Positions 7,566 to 17,455 of a stretch of 38,755 nt of DNA are shown piece by piece. Origin of the DNA: Actinomycetota bacterium (GTDB taxonomy: Bacteria > Actinomycetota > Acidimicrobiia > Acidimicrobiales > Acidimicrobilacustridaceae); NCBI GenBank assembly GCA_026393455.1, contig JAPLAE010000054.1, positions 1 to 38,755 of the forward strand, in the 5' to 3' direction. The notes under the pieces were generated by a model that saw only the letters and a program-made list of their open reading frames with translations, had not been told where the DNA came from and ran no database searches. Each line of letters starts with the position of its first letter. The stretch's first letter is position 1. The translations under genes and the position numbers were made by a program.

Positions 7566-9614
7566 ATGAGCGAACGGCCTGAGGTCCCCACAAACGTCGA
7601 TACCGGCACCAAACCGTTCCGCCACATCCCTGCACTTGACGGACTTCGCGGTCTAGCGGTGGCTGCGGTCGTTCTCTACCACTTCGCACCCCAACTCGTT
7701 CCCGCCGGATTCATTGGGGTGGACGTCTTCCTCGTGCTGTCTGGATTTCTTATTACCTCGCTCGCACTTGAAGAGGTTGACCGCACCAAATCGATGTCGG
7801 CACCAGGGTTCTTCGCTCGACGGGCACGCCGATTGCTGCCGGCTGCGATCACAACGATCGTTGTTGTCGTCATCATCGCCAGAATCCTTGATCACGGATC
7901 TGTTGACTCATCCTTGCGGGGTCACGCCGTTGCGTCGCTTACCTACATCGCGAATTGGTGGTCAATCGCGCAACACAATTCCTATCAAGCAGCATTTGGT
8001 GCTGAATCGCCTCTGAATCATTTCTGGTCGCTGGCGGTGGAAGAACAGTTCTACCTGGTGTTCCCTATTGCGCTCATCGGAGTCATTGCTCTCCTAAAGC
8101 ACCGCATCGGTTTGCACCGGCTCGCTCATATTGCGCTGATCGGCGCCACCGTCGGGGCGATCGCGTCCTGTGCACTCATGTGGATTCTGCGCGCTCCCGG
8201 CATAGACCCATCACGCGTGTATCTCGGAACCGACACACGATCACAAGCGTTATTTGTCGGAATCGCGATTGCGTGCATCGTTCGCTTGTGGCCCGTGCAC
8301 TCGCTGCAACGCGTTTCGCGAACAATCCTCACCGCCGCCGCGCTTCTGGCGCTCGCAACATTGGTTGGCATCGCCGTAGCAGCAGACTTCCGTTCTAACT
8401 GGCTCTACACCGGCGGCTTTCTCCTCGTCGCCGTCACCACAGGCGTTGTGGTGCTGGCGCTCAACGGTCACGACTCATTCTTTTCCAAGGCACTCAGCCT
8501 GAAGTGGCTGCGAACCCTTGGCCTGGTGTCCTACGGCCTCTACCTCTGGCATTGGCCCGTCAAGGTTTTTGTCACGCAAGAACGACTTCACCTCAGCGAT
8601 GACCGAACTGGCCGCATTGAATTATTCGTCATCCGATGTGCTCTCACCGCAGTCGCCACCGCTCTGAGTTGGTACCTCATCGAACAACCTTTCCGGCGGA
8701 AGAAATCCGCACCTACTGACACCACTTCGATCAAGCGCACCAGTGGATTGTTTGTCGCACTTGGCGCCCTCGGTGTCACCGCATTGATCGTTGGCGTTGT
8801 CTGGTTCGCGGCTGCGCCCTCTGCTCGATCGCAAGCCGACTATTCCTCAAGAGTCGCTCCCGCTTCAAATAGCAGCAAAGGTCCCGAACTTCCGATTTCG
8901 TTGCTGTGGTTTGGCGATTCAGTCGCTTGGACGATGGGTGGCGGCGCCATCTCTTTCCCGTGGCCAACCGACTACAACTCCCCATTTGATCCAACCCAGA
9001 TCATCATCTGGAACAAGGGAATCAACGAGTGCCCCCTGCTGCACAGACCATCACGGTCCTTCGGAATCGTCCGTGCCGGCTCCTCCTGCGTGGGCTGGGA
9101 AGCGAAATGGCGCGAGGCGGCTGCCGCGTTCCCCGCGGATGCAATGGTTTGGTCAGGTGCGCTTCGTGACACGTACGACGTTCTTGTCGACGGGAAGTGG
9201 ATTGCCTTTGGTTCCCCTGAATGGGTTGCGCTCTACGACGCGGAACTCGACAAAGCCGCAGCGATAGCAACCGAAAACGGAGTGCCCCTCATCATCCTGT
9301 CGCAGGCTGATCCAAAAGTCTTTCCAGCAGAGAAGAATGAGGACAGTCTCACCGCCGCCAACATCGGAAAGTTCACACAGCTCCGCCAGATCCAACGCAA
9401 CTATGCGCTTGCACATTCTTCGACGACGATTTCCATCGACATCGACGACCTGATGTGCTCTAGCGGGTTCTGCGAAGAAACCACACCGAGCGGCGAGATC
9501 ATCCGCCCCGACCACTTGCACTTTTCAGCAGCAGGGGCTCGATACCTTGCCCCGCGCGTCACCACTGCCATCGAAAACGCGTTGAAGCAGTGGTACGCGC
9601 AACTTACGAACTAA
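7566..9614 (+). CDS. Membrane acyltransferase (OafA type) with C-terminal SGNH domain
   Basis: 682 residues. The N-terminal 400 residues are an acyltransferase-3 membrane domain with about ten hydrophobic helices: the signature HIPALDGLRGLAVAAVVLYH (residues 20-39) with catalytic His39, then SLAVEEQFYLVFP near 156. After a basic linker and a final helix (about 395-420) comes an exported SGNH hydrolase-like domain: GDS at 450-452 and DHLH at 649-652, giving Ser452, Asp649 and His652. Such enzymes O-acetylate wall polysaccharides, peptidoglycan or exported glycans, moving the acyl group across the membrane. The start at 7566 is 48 bases after the deaminase stop. The substrate is unknown. Confidence 0.93.
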   Translation: MSERPEVPTNVDTGTKPFRHIPALDGLRGLAVAAVVLYHFAPQLVPAGFIGVDVFLVLSGFLITSLALEEVDRTKSMSAPGFFARRARRLLPAAITTIVVVVIIARILDHGSVDSSLRGHAVASLTYIANWWSIAQHNSYQAAFGAESPLNHFWSLAVEEQFYLVFPIALIGVIALLKHRIGLHRLAHIALIGATVGAIASCALMWILRAPGIDPSRVYLGTDTRSQALFVGIAIACIVRLWPVHSLQRVSRTILTAAALLALATLVGIAVAADFRSNWLYTGGFLLVAVTTGVVVLALNGHDSFFSKALSLKWLRTLGLVSYGLYLWHWPVKVFVTQERLHLSDDRTGRIELFVIRCALTAVATALSWYLIEQPFRRKKSAPTDTTSIKRTSGLFVALGALGVTALIVGVVWFAAAPSARSQADYSSRVAPASNSSKGPELPISLLWFGDSVAWTMGGGAISFPWPTDYNSPFDPTQIIIWNKGINECPLLHRPSRSFGIVRAGSSCVGWEAKWREAAAAFPADAMVWSGALRDTYDVLVDGKWIAFGSPEWVALYDAELDKAAAIATENGVPLIILSQADPKVFPAEKNEDSLTAANIGKFTQLRQIQRNYALAHSSTTISIDIDDLMCSSGFCEETTPSGEIIRPDHLHFSAAGARYLAPRVTTAIENALKQWYAQLTN

Positions 9615-9620
9615 CGAGGT

Positions 9621-9633
9621 ACTCGAATCGAGT
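9621..9633. terminator. Weak hairpin between convergent genes
   Basis: ACTCG-AAT-CGAGT forms a five-base-pair stem in the 33-base gap between the acyltransferase and the convergent acyl-CoA dehydrogenase. There is no T tract, so activity as a terminator is uncertain. Confidence 0.25.
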
Positions 9634-9647
9634 GACGCGTGAGTTGC

Positions 9648-10865
9648 TTACGGAATACGAAGACCAGAGATATTGCGACTGATCACCAGGCGCTGAATCT
9701 CTGAAGTTCCTTCGAAGATCGTGAAGATCTTGGCATCGCGGTGCCAACGCTCAACCGGGTACTCACGGGTGTAGCCGTAGCCACCAAGAATCTGAATGGC
9801 CTGTTCGGTCACCCACACGGCAACTTCGCCGGCCTTGAGCTTCGACATTGATCCTTCGCCGGCCTTGAATTCCTTGCGATTCGCAGCCATCCACGCGGCG
9901 CGATGCACGAGAAGACGAGCGGCATCAATTTCCGTCTTCATGTCAGCCAACTTGAATGCGATCGATTGGTTCATGATGATCGGACGACCAAAGGCCTGAC
10001 GCTCTTTGGCGTATTCAAGTGAGTACTCGTAGGCGGCTCGAGCAACACCAAGCGCCTGCGCTCCAACAGCCGGGCGTGTGGCTTCGAACGTTGCCATTGC
10101 CGGCTGCTTCTGGCCGCTGCTTCCAGAATCGCGAGCACGAGCGAGTTTTTCGTCGAGTTTCTCTTTGCCGCCCAGCAAACAACGCCCAGGAACACGAACA
10201 TCCTCGAGCACAACTTCAGACGTATGCGAGGCCTTGATGCCGTGCTTCTTGTACTTCTGTCCCATCGACAAACCCTTAGTGCCAGGAGGAACAACAAACG
10301 AGGCTTGTCCACGGCCCTTAAGTTCCGGATCAACCGCAGCAACAACGACATGAATATCGGCGATACCACCGTTGGTGATCCACGCCTTTGTTCCGTTGAT
10401 GACCCATTCATCGGTCTTCTCGTCGTACACCGCACGTGTGCGCAACGACGAAACATCGGAGCCGGCGTCGGGTTCACTCACACAGAACGCGCCGAGTTGC
10501 ACCTTGTCGGCAGTGCCGTAGCACTGCGGCACCCATTCCATGACCTGTTCCGGTGTTCCGTTGCCGCTGATGCCGGCGGCGGCAAGACCTGACCCAAAGA
10601 TGGCAAGGCCGATACCAGCATCGCCCCAGAACAGTTCCTCAATGGCGAGAACGATGGAAAGACCAGTCGGGTCGGCAAGGTTTGCGGCCATGAACTCCCA
10701 GCCGTACAAACCGATGTTCGCTGCTTCTTGAACGATGGGCCACGGAAACTCTTCGCGTTCATCCCACTCTTCAGCGGCAGGACGAATCACATCGGCAGCA
10801 AAAGTGTGAACCCAATCAACGAGCGTTTGCTGATCTTCATTGAAGTCAAGGCTGTAATCGGACAT
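9648..10865 (-). CDS. Acyl-CoA dehydrogenase
   Basis: 405 residues, the usual length. It has the N-terminal helical domain (LDFNEDQQTLVDWVHTFA), the middle beta domain with FCVSEPDAGSDVSSLRT and WVINGTKAWITNG, and the C-terminal helical domain with YTREYPVERWHRDAKIFTIFEGTSEIQR. The Glu of EGTSEIQ (about 385) stands where short- and medium-chain enzymes carry the catalytic base. It oxidises an acyl-CoA to the trans-2-enoyl-CoA with FAD, passing electrons to ETF. An insert near residues 240-255 (RARDSGSSGQKQP) differs from simple butyryl-CoA dehydrogenases. The MFS gene that follows in the opposite sense of coordinate starts 59 bases away on the same strand. Chain-length preference cannot be read. 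Confidence 0.93.
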   Translation of the reverse strand: MSDYSLDFNEDQQTLVDWVHTFAADVIRPAAEEWDEREEFPWPIVQEAANIGLYGWEFMAANLADPTGLSIVLAIEELFWGDAGIGLAIFGSGLAAAGISGNGTPEQVMEWVPQCYGTADKVQLGAFCVSEPDAGSDVSSLRTRAVYDEKTDEWVINGTKAWITNGGIADIHVVVAAVDPELKGRGQASFVVPPGTKGLSMGQKYKKHGIKASHTSEVVLEDVRVPGRCLLGGKEKLDEKLARARDSGSSGQKQPAMATFEATRPAVGAQALGVARAAYEYSLEYAKERQAFGRPIIMNQSIAFKLADMKTEIDAARLLVHRAAWMAANRKEFKAGEGSMSKLKAGEVAVWVTEQAIQILGGYGYTREYPVERWHRDAKIFTIFEGTSEIQRLVISRNISGLRIP

Positions 10866-10923
10866 TGGCGTTCCTCTCGGGGGGAACCGGATTCATCCGG
10901 CGACGACGCGTGCGACCGCCAAG

Positions 10924-12240
10924 TTACCCCGCGGTAACCCTTGATGCCGCCTCGGACCGCTTGGGGAGCAACGTCAGAGCGAAGGCCGCGAGTCCGGCAC
11001 CGACGGCATAGGGCCAACCCATACCCACCCACTGGAACAACGCACCAGCAGCGAGCGGACCAATCACACGTGCCGCACCGCCGGCCGACTGTTGCCAACC
11101 AAGCCATACCCCCGTATCGAGGCCAGCTCGACCTGCGACTGCTGACGAAAGGGTCGGCGTAAGCAATCCCTGACCGACAGTAAGGAGGAGGAGGGCGACC
11201 ACGAGGCCAGCCCAACCGAGATCGAACGCAAGCACCAGAAGTCCGAAGCAGTTGGCGATCAAGCCAAAGCGAAGAGTTCCGCCTTCACCCAAACGATGGG
11301 TGATGGGCCCAACCAGTCCACCTTGCACGCCCACAAGGACGACGCCGATGCCGGCGAAGACCGCGGCGGTTGCCGACAATCCGAGCCCATAGCGATTGTT
11401 CGCCAACAACGAGAAGGTCGCTTCGAAGCCACTGAACGCCACCACGCCCACAAACGCCACCACGATCAAGCGAATGATCTCGGCGCGACGATCGGGCGAT
11501 GTGTGATCGGCGTTCTCGTGATGAAGCGCGCCATGAGATGGTTCGACAATGCCTGGCCCATCGAGTGCCGGTTCGGCAGCGATGTTTTCTGCGTCTGCAT
11601 TCGCCGCAACGAACTCGGCCTCGCGCAACGCCACTTCATCAGCACGAGCAAGCGGATGACCCTTGACGCCGCGTGCCGTTTCCGGAAGTCGCTTAAGCGC
11701 AATCAGCGCGTTCACCGCAGCGATCGCAGCAGCAACAAAGAACGGAACCTTCGGACCACCAAGAGCAGCAAGCGCTCCAATGGCGGGGCCAGCAACAAAG
11801 CCGACACCGAATGCCGCACCGATGAGACCCATGTAGCGCGCGCGTTGACGAGCGGGCGAAATGTCAGCGACTGCCGCTTGCGCTACCGACACTGACGCAC
11901 CCGATATGCCATCAATGATTCGACCAAGAAAGAGAACCCATAGCGCGCCAGCAAAGCCAGTAACGAGAGAACCGATCGCGGTGCCGAACAACGAAATGAT
12001 GATGATCGGCTTTCGGCCGATGCGGTCGCTCAATTTTCCCCACACCGGGGCAAAGACCAATTGCGCAAGTGAGAACGACGCTGACAACACGCCGATGACC
12101 GCCGCTCCTGCACCAAATCGTTCGGCGTACTGCGGAAGGATCGGCAGAACGATGCCGAACCCAATGAGATCGACGGCAACGGTTGTCCAAATAACCCAGA
12201 ACCCGCGCGGGAATGGTTGCCGTTCGGTCTTCTCTGCCAT
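10924..12240 (-). CDS. MFS drug:proton antiporter (DHA1/TetA-like)
   Basis: 438 residues with twelve predicted membrane helices in two blocks of six, separated by a charged central loop (about residues 190-265). Helix 1 contains DLIGFGIVLPILPQYAERFG, and loop 2-3 carries the MFS motif A GKLSDRIGRKPI near residues 66-77. This matches the 12-helix DHA1 group that includes TetA. Export of a small hydrophobic compound by proton exchange is likely; the substrate is unknown. The ATG overlaps the cysS stop by one base (TGATG), so it is translated from the cysS message, an arrangement without obvious functional logic. Confidence 0.88.
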   Translation of the reverse strand: MAEKTERQPFPRGFWVIWTTVAVDLIGFGIVLPILPQYAERFGAGAAVIGVLSASFSLAQLVFAPVWGKLSDRIGRKPIIIISLFGTAIGSLVTGFAGALWVLFLGRIIDGISGASVSVAQAAVADISPARQRARYMGLIGAAFGVGFVAGPAIGALAALGGPKVPFFVAAAIAAVNALIALKRLPETARGVKGHPLARADEVALREAEFVAANADAENIAAEPALDGPGIVEPSHGALHHENADHTSPDRRAEIIRLIVVAFVGVVAFSGFEATFSLLANNRYGLGLSATAAVFAGIGVVLVGVQGGLVGPITHRLGEGGTLRFGLIANCFGLLVLAFDLGWAGLVVALLLLTVGQGLLTPTLSSAVAGRAGLDTGVWLGWQQSAGGAARVIGPLAAGALFQWVGMGWPYAVGAGLAAFALTLLPKRSEAASRVTAG

Positions 12241-13604
12241 CAGGCGGGTCGGACCTGGGTGCCGTCGGCGGTGTCTTCAACAAGCCAACCAGCGGCGGTG
12301 AGCTCATCACGAATGGCGTCGGCGGCGGCCCAATCTTTTGCTTCTCGAGCCTCGTCACGGGCTTTGGCCCGTTCAAGGATCTCGGCGGGAACCTCTTCGC
12401 CACCACCATTGAGCACAAGACCGACCGCACGACAGATTTCGAACGCTGCCGCAGCGAGCGGCGCAGCGGCCGCTGAATCGCCGGCATCGAGCGCGGTATT
12501 GACCTGACCCACAAGACCAAACAACAGCGCCACCGCTGCCGGTGTATCGAGATCGCTGTCCATCGCTACTCGGAACGCTTCGATCGATGCGGCATCGGGT
12601 TTGCCGTCTAAGCCCGCGTTCGCAGCGCGGCGAGCGAACGCATCAAGGCGACGTAATGCTGCAGACGCATCGTCGGTCGTTGCATGAGTGACTTCGACAG
12701 GCGTGCGGTAGTGCGATCGAAGAACTAACAATCGATAAGCACGCGGATCAGTGGATTCAACAAGATCAAGAAGATTGGTGAAGTTGCCGAGGCTCTTCGA
12801 CATCTTTTCGCCACTCACTTCAACAAAACCGTTATGCATCCAATGCCGCGCAAAGGTTCGACCAGCGGCCAACGCCTGAGCGCGTTCATTCTCGTGATGC
12901 GGGAACGCGAGGTCTTGTCCGCCACCGTGAAGGTCGAAATCATCACCTAAGAGATCAAGCGACATCACAACACATTCGGTATGCCAACCCGGTCGACCTT
13001 CACCCCACGGCGATGGCCATGACGGTTCGCCTGGTTTCGTGAACTTCCACAATGCGAAATCGATCGGCGAGTGTTTGTGGTCAGCCACTTCGACACGCGC
13101 ACCCGCCTGCAGCGATTCGATTGACTGTCGGGCAAGCAATCCGTAATCGGCGACCGCAGCAGGAATGAAGTACACGCCATCTTCAGAGACATACGCGACA
13201 TCACGCGCAATGAGATCGGCAATGAGCTCAACCATTTGGTCGACATAGGCAGTGGCATGGGGATCGGAAGTGGGGCGTTCGACGCCGATGGCCTCCATGG
13301 CCTTCCACCACACCTGTTCGCACTTCTGCGCGATGTCGGACCATTCACGACCTTCGTCGTTGGCCCGCTGAATGATCTTGTCGTCGATGTCGGTGATATT
13401 CGAGACGTAGTTGACCTCGAGCCCGGTCCAGGTGAGATACCTGCGCAGCACATCGAACACGAGAGAGAAACGACCGTGACCCAAATGGGGCGGGCCGTAG
13501 ACCGTTGGTCCGCACACGTACATCGAGACCTTCCCCGGTTCACGGGGTTCGAAGGGCACAACCTTTCCCTGAGCGGTATCGAAGAGATGCAACACGACTG
13601 GCAA
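12240..13604 (-). CDS. cysS: Cysteinyl-tRNA synthetase
   Basis: 454 residues. A class I aminoacyl-tRNA synthetase that charges tRNA-Cys. Visible are the zinc ligand Cys31 in YVCGPTVYG, the HIGH-type motif HLGH at 40-43, NITDIDDKII, the second zinc region WHTECVVMS with FPHHENERAQ, and KMSKS at about 265-269. A C-terminal helical anticodon region follows. The start is TTG at 13604 with GGAGGGACAG upstream; a GTG three codons later is an alternative. It is divergent from valS with 77 bases between. A relation to MshC (mycothiol ligase) was considered, but the full length and the C-terminal anticodon domain favour CysS. Confidence 0.95.
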   Translation of the reverse strand: MPVVLHLFDTAQGKVVPFEPREPGKVSMYVCGPTVYGPPHLGHGRFSLVFDVLRRYLTWTGLEVNYVSNITDIDDKIIQRANDEGREWSDIAQKCEQVWWKAMEAIGVERPTSDPHATAYVDQMVELIADLIARDVAYVSEDGVYFIPAAVADYGLLARQSIESLQAGARVEVADHKHSPIDFALWKFTKPGEPSWPSPWGEGRPGWHTECVVMSLDLLGDDFDLHGGGQDLAFPHHENERAQALAAGRTFARHWMHNGFVEVSGEKMSKSLGNFTNLLDLVESTDPRAYRLLVLRSHYRTPVEVTHATTDDASAALRRLDAFARRAANAGLDGKPDAASIEAFRVAMDSDLDTPAAVALLFGLVGQVNTALDAGDSAAAAPLAAAAFEICRAVGLVLNGGGEEVPAEILERAKARDEAREAKDWAAADAIRDELTAAGWLVEDTADGTQVRPA

Positions 13605-13681
13605 CGCTACCTGTCCCTCCGCCCCCTCCTGCGAGTCCGCACGTGAGTCGCAGGGGTGGGGCGAACTAGCGTGATCGGGTC

Positions 13682-16315
13682 ATGACATCGGCCACCCCCA
13701 CTCCGCGAAACAGTTGGACCGTCCCCCAAAAGCCTGACCTTGAGGGCCTTGAAGCCCGCTGGGGCGCGACCTGGGATGCCGACGGCACCTACTCCTTCGA
13801 TCGCACCGCCACCCGAGATGGCGTGTACTCGATCGACACGCCACCGCCGACCGTCAGTGGCTCACTTCATGTCGGCCATGTCTTCAGTTACACCCACACC
13901 GACACCATCGCTCGTTACCAGCGCATGCGCGGCAAGTCCGTGTTCTACCCAATGGGTTGGGATGACAATGGTCTGCCCACCGAACGCCGAGTGCAGAACT
14001 ACTACGGCGTGCAGTGCGACCCATCGCTTCCCTACGACTCGAACTTCGCCACGCCCATCCCCATGGCCGATCGCCCGAAGGATGAACAGAAGAAGCTCCC
14101 GGCCCAAATCAGCCGGCGCAATTTCATCGAACTGTGTACGACCCTCACTGCGGAAGATGAAAAGGCGTTCGAGGAACTGTTCCGCACGCTCGGCCTTTCG
14201 GTTGACTGGTCGCTCACCTACGCCACGATCGACGACCGCTGTCGTCGCGTTGCCCAACGTGCGTTCCTTCGCAATCTTGCGCGCGACGAGGCCTACCAAG
14301 CGGAAGCTCCAGTCCTGTGGGATGTCGATTTCCGATGCGCAGTCGCTCAGGCCGAACTCGAAGATCGCGAAATGCCCGGCGCGTATCACCGTCTGCCGTT
14401 CGTCCGCACCGACAATGGCGAACCGATTTACATCGAAACCACGCGCCCCGAACTTCTTGGCGCCTGCGTTGCCCTCGTTGCTCACCCCGACGATGAGCGC
14501 TACAAGCCGCTGTTCGGTTCGACTGTGCGTACGCCGTTGTTTGGTGTCGAAGTTGAAATCAAGGCGCATGTGTTAGCCGATCCTGAAAAGGGTTCGGGTA
14601 TTGCCATGGTTTGTACGTTCGGTGATCTCACCGATGTCATCTGGTGGCGCGAACTGCAACTTGAAACTCGCTCGATCATCAGCGTCGATGGCCGCATCCA
14701 GTCCGAAGCTCCTGAATGGATCACGACGGCAGGCGACGCCGCCGTTGCTGCCTATTCCGAACTCGCGGGCAAGACCATCAAGCAGGCACAGGTGCGCATC
14801 GTCGATCTGTTGCGTGACAACGGTCAGCTCGACGGAGAACCCAAGCCGATTACGCACCCGGTGAAATTCTTCGAAAAGGGCGATCGCCCGCTTGAAATTC
14901 TCACCAGCCGTCAGTGGTACTTGCGCAACGGTGGTCGTGATCTTCCACTTCGCGAAGCACTACTTGAACGCGGCAAGGAACTTCACTGGCATCCGCCGCA
15001 TATGCGCGTTCGCTATGAGAACTGGGTGAACGGACTGAACGGCGACTGGCTCGTTAGCCGTCAGCGTTTCTTCGGCGTGTCGTTCCCCATTTGGTATCCG
15101 CTTGACGCCGATGGTTCACCTCTTCACGATCAACCCATTACTGCTGATGAATCGGCGCTTCCGATCGATCCGGCCACCGATACGCCCGCTGGTTACACCG
15201 AGGAACAACGCGATGTTCCTGGTGGCTTCACCGGCGATCCCGATGTCATGGACACGTGGGCAACCTCTTCGCTCACTCCCCAGATCGCCACCGGTTGGGG
15301 CGAAGACGATGACCTGTTCGCTCGCACCTTCCCAATGGACATGCGCCCACAAGCGCACGAAATCATCCGCACGTGGTTGTTCTCAACAACCGTTCGTTCA
15401 CATCTCGAGCACAACTCAATTCCGTGGCGAAACGCCAGCATTTCGGGATGGGTGCTCGACCCCGATCGCAAGAAGATGTCGAAGTCGAAGGGCAACGTCG
15501 TCACTCCTCTTCACCTGCTCGAGCAATACGGCTCCGACGCCGTTCGCTATTGGGCAGCAAGCGCACGTCCTGGCACCGACACCGCGTTCGACGAAGGACA
15601 GATGAAGATCGGTCGTCGTCTCGGCATCAAGTTGCTCAATGCCAGTCGTTTCGCCCTCGGTCTTGGTTCTGAAGATGGAGTGGCTCAGATCCACCATCCA
15701 TCAGCAATTACCGAACCACTCGACCGAGCGATGCTCGCCGATCTTGCTGCACTCGTCGACGATGCCACGACGGCATTCGATGGTTATGACTACGCCCGTT
15801 CACTTGAACGCACTGAAGCATTCTTCTGGCAGTTCTGCGATCAGTATCTCGAGCTGGTCAAGACCCGAGCATATGGAAGCCGTGGCGACGACGCTGCTCG
15901 TTCAGGCCAAGCTGCTCTACAACTCGCATTGTCAACACTTCTGCGACTGTTCGCCCCCTTCCTTCCCTATGTCACTGAAGAAGTCTGGTCATGGTGGCAA
16001 AGCGGCTCAGTGCACCGCGCTCCGTGGCCCGACGCGTCAGAACTTCGTGACGCTGCCGCCGACGGCAACCCACTCGCCTATGCAATGGGTGCAGAAGTCC
16101 TGAGCGCGGCGCGTCGCGCCAAGACTGAAGCAAAGCGATCGCTCAAATGGGCCGTCGATGCCATTGATGTTGCCGACACCGCTCCACGAACGGAAGCATT
16201 TCAATCGGTGCTCGATGACGTGCGCGAAGCCGCAAACGCAACGTCAGTCAGCGTCACCGTCGGCACCGAAGCCAGCGTCAATGTGACGCTCGCCGCCGAT
16301 CCCGACGCCGTCTGA
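13682..16315 (+). CDS. valS: Valyl-tRNA synthetase
   Basis: 877 residues, class I. It charges tRNA-Val and edits mischarged threonine. Seen are TPPPTVSGSLHVGHVFSY with the HIGH motif HVGH at 63-66, GWDDNGLPTERRVQ, the CP1 editing region with IETTRPELLGACVALVAHP, the MDTWATSSLTPQ segment, KKMSKSKGNVV near 597-605 and the C-terminal anticodon-binding helices. It lacks a long C-terminal coiled coil, so it belongs to the shorter ValS form. Its last 72 bases overlap the convergent mscS-like gene. Confidence 0.96.
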   Translation: MTSATPTPRNSWTVPQKPDLEGLEARWGATWDADGTYSFDRTATRDGVYSIDTPPPTVSGSLHVGHVFSYTHTDTIARYQRMRGKSVFYPMGWDDNGLPTERRVQNYYGVQCDPSLPYDSNFATPIPMADRPKDEQKKLPAQISRRNFIELCTTLTAEDEKAFEELFRTLGLSVDWSLTYATIDDRCRRVAQRAFLRNLARDEAYQAEAPVLWDVDFRCAVAQAELEDREMPGAYHRLPFVRTDNGEPIYIETTRPELLGACVALVAHPDDERYKPLFGSTVRTPLFGVEVEIKAHVLADPEKGSGIAMVCTFGDLTDVIWWRELQLETRSIISVDGRIQSEAPEWITTAGDAAVAAYSELAGKTIKQAQVRIVDLLRDNGQLDGEPKPITHPVKFFEKGDRPLEILTSRQWYLRNGGRDLPLREALLERGKELHWHPPHMRVRYENWVNGLNGDWLVSRQRFFGVSFPIWYPLDADGSPLHDQPITADESALPIDPATDTPAGYTEEQRDVPGGFTGDPDVMDTWATSSLTPQIATGWGEDDDLFARTFPMDMRPQAHEIIRTWLFSTTVRSHLEHNSIPWRNASISGWVLDPDRKKMSKSKGNVVTPLHLLEQYGSDAVRYWAASARPGTDTAFDEGQMKIGRRLGIKLLNASRFALGLGSEDGVAQIHHPSAITEPLDRAMLADLAALVDDATTAFDGYDYARSLERTEAFFWQFCDQYLELVKTRAYGSRGDDAARSGQAALQLALSTLLRLFAPFLPYVTEEVWSWWQSGSVHRAPWPDASELRDAAADGNPLAYAMGAEVLSAARRAKTEAKRSLKWAVDAIDVADTAPRTEAFQSVLDDVREAANATSVSVTVGTEASVNVTLAADPDAV

Positions 16316-17386
16316 CGGAGGCATATTCGCTTTCGCTGCCGCAGATGGTGGCGGCGACTTTGGTGGGGCTTGCTCAGTAAGGACAACCTGGGTCGGAGCG
16401 CCGGCGTAGGCAAACGAGATTCCGCGCTCATCGAACGTTTCTTTCAGGCGTGCGCGTAGTTCGCGCAGCACGCCAAACTGCGCGGCGGGTTCGGTCTTAA
16501 TCACCATCCGCACATGGACGCCGTCGGAGTCGAACTCTTGGATGCCCCAGATCTCGGCACGCTCCATGATCTGGCCTGACCATACGGCATCCGCCTGGAT
16601 AGCGTCAGCGACTTCTTGCATCACGTCGCTTACCGCATTGATGTCTGCGTCGTAGGGAAGCACGACATCGATAAGCGCCCTCGCCCACTCTTGGCTCTTG
16701 TTTGCCACCTTGACGATCTGTCCGTTGGCAACGTGCCACATCGTTCCCTCGGGGTCACGAATATGAGTGGCTCGCAACGTGATGCGCTCGACGATTCCCT
16801 TCGCGCCACCACCAACATCGATCGTGTCGCCAACGCCGAATTGATCTTCAGCGACAATGAAGAATCCACTGATGAAATCGCGCACCATCGTTTGCGTACC
16901 AAAGCCGAGAGCAACGCCCACGATTCCGGCTGTCGCTAAGAGTGGACCAAGACTGATACCCAACACCTCGAGAATAAAAAACAATGCGACGAACCACACG
17001 AGCGCAGTGCCGATCGAACGGAAGACCGCGGTAAGCGTCTCGAGCCGCGCCTCGGTCCGCTGTGAGCTATCGCCCGAAGCGAGAATCGCTTCGGACGTGC
17101 GTCGACGCAAGTAACCCTTACCGCCGCGTTTCGTGGGCGATCCAGTCACCATCAAACGATTCATCGATCGAGAAATCATCCAGCGCACAATCATCGCCAC
17201 GAGCGCCGCCCCGATGATGATCACAAGAATTGTTAATGGCTTGGCAACAAACCACTCTGCGGCCCGAGCCCAGCGTTTCGAGCCCGTCCAATCGAAGACA
17301 TGCTCACAAAGCCACCCCGTGTTGTCACCACACGCATTCTGAAGTGCGGCTGGGTCGGTGGCGGCGAGGAGCGATGAACTGATCAC
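16244..17386 (-). CDS. Small-conductance mechanosensitive channel (MscS family)
   Basis: 380 residues from GTG 17386. Two hydrophobic helices (about residues 48-68 and 122-142) precede the pore helix with GPLLATAGIVGVALGFGTQTMVRDF, the Gly/Ala-rich TM3 signature, and then the beta domain starting FFIVAEDQFGVGDTIDVGG. The family opens on membrane tension to release solutes after osmotic downshock. The C-terminal tail (about 335-380) is low-complexity, rich in Pro, Ala and Gly, and the last 24 codons lie antisense to the end of valS. That tail may be a late extension created by loss of an earlier stop. Confidence 0.92.
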   Translation of the reverse strand: MISSSLLAATDPAALQNACGDNTGWLCEHVFDWTGSKRWARAAEWFVAKPLTILVIIIGAALVAMIVRWMISRSMNRLMVTGSPTKRGGKGYLRRRTSEAILASGDSSQRTEARLETLTAVFRSIGTALVWFVALFFILEVLGISLGPLLATAGIVGVALGFGTQTMVRDFISGFFIVAEDQFGVGDTIDVGGGAKGIVERITLRATHIRDPEGTMWHVANGQIVKVANKSQEWARALIDVVLPYDADINAVSDVMQEVADAIQADAVWSGQIMERAEIWGIQEFDSDGVHVRMVIKTEPAAQFGVLRELRARLKETFDERGISFAYAGAPTQVVLTEQAPPKSPPPSAAAKANMPPSDGVGIGGERHIDAGFGADGDAD

Positions 17387-17403
17387 GGACTATGACGGTA
17401 CGC

Positions 17404-17429
17404 GAAACGGGACCCCCTCAGGGGTCCCG
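17404..17429 (-). terminator. Terminator hairpin after the superoxide dismutase gene
   Basis: AACGGGACCCC-CTCA-GGGGTCCCGTT is a perfect eleven-base-pair stem with a four-base loop, 27 bases beyond the sod stop and just before the mscS start. There is no long T run, but the stem is strong, so it most likely ends the sod transcript. Confidence 0.7.
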
Positions 17430-17455
17430 TTCGAGAATTCAGCACTGCGCAGGGT

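Noticed and set aside
13605-13681. T-box or other tRNA-sensing leader between cysS and valS
   Set aside because: The gap is only 77 bases and shows neither a T-box sequence nor a terminator/antiterminator pair.
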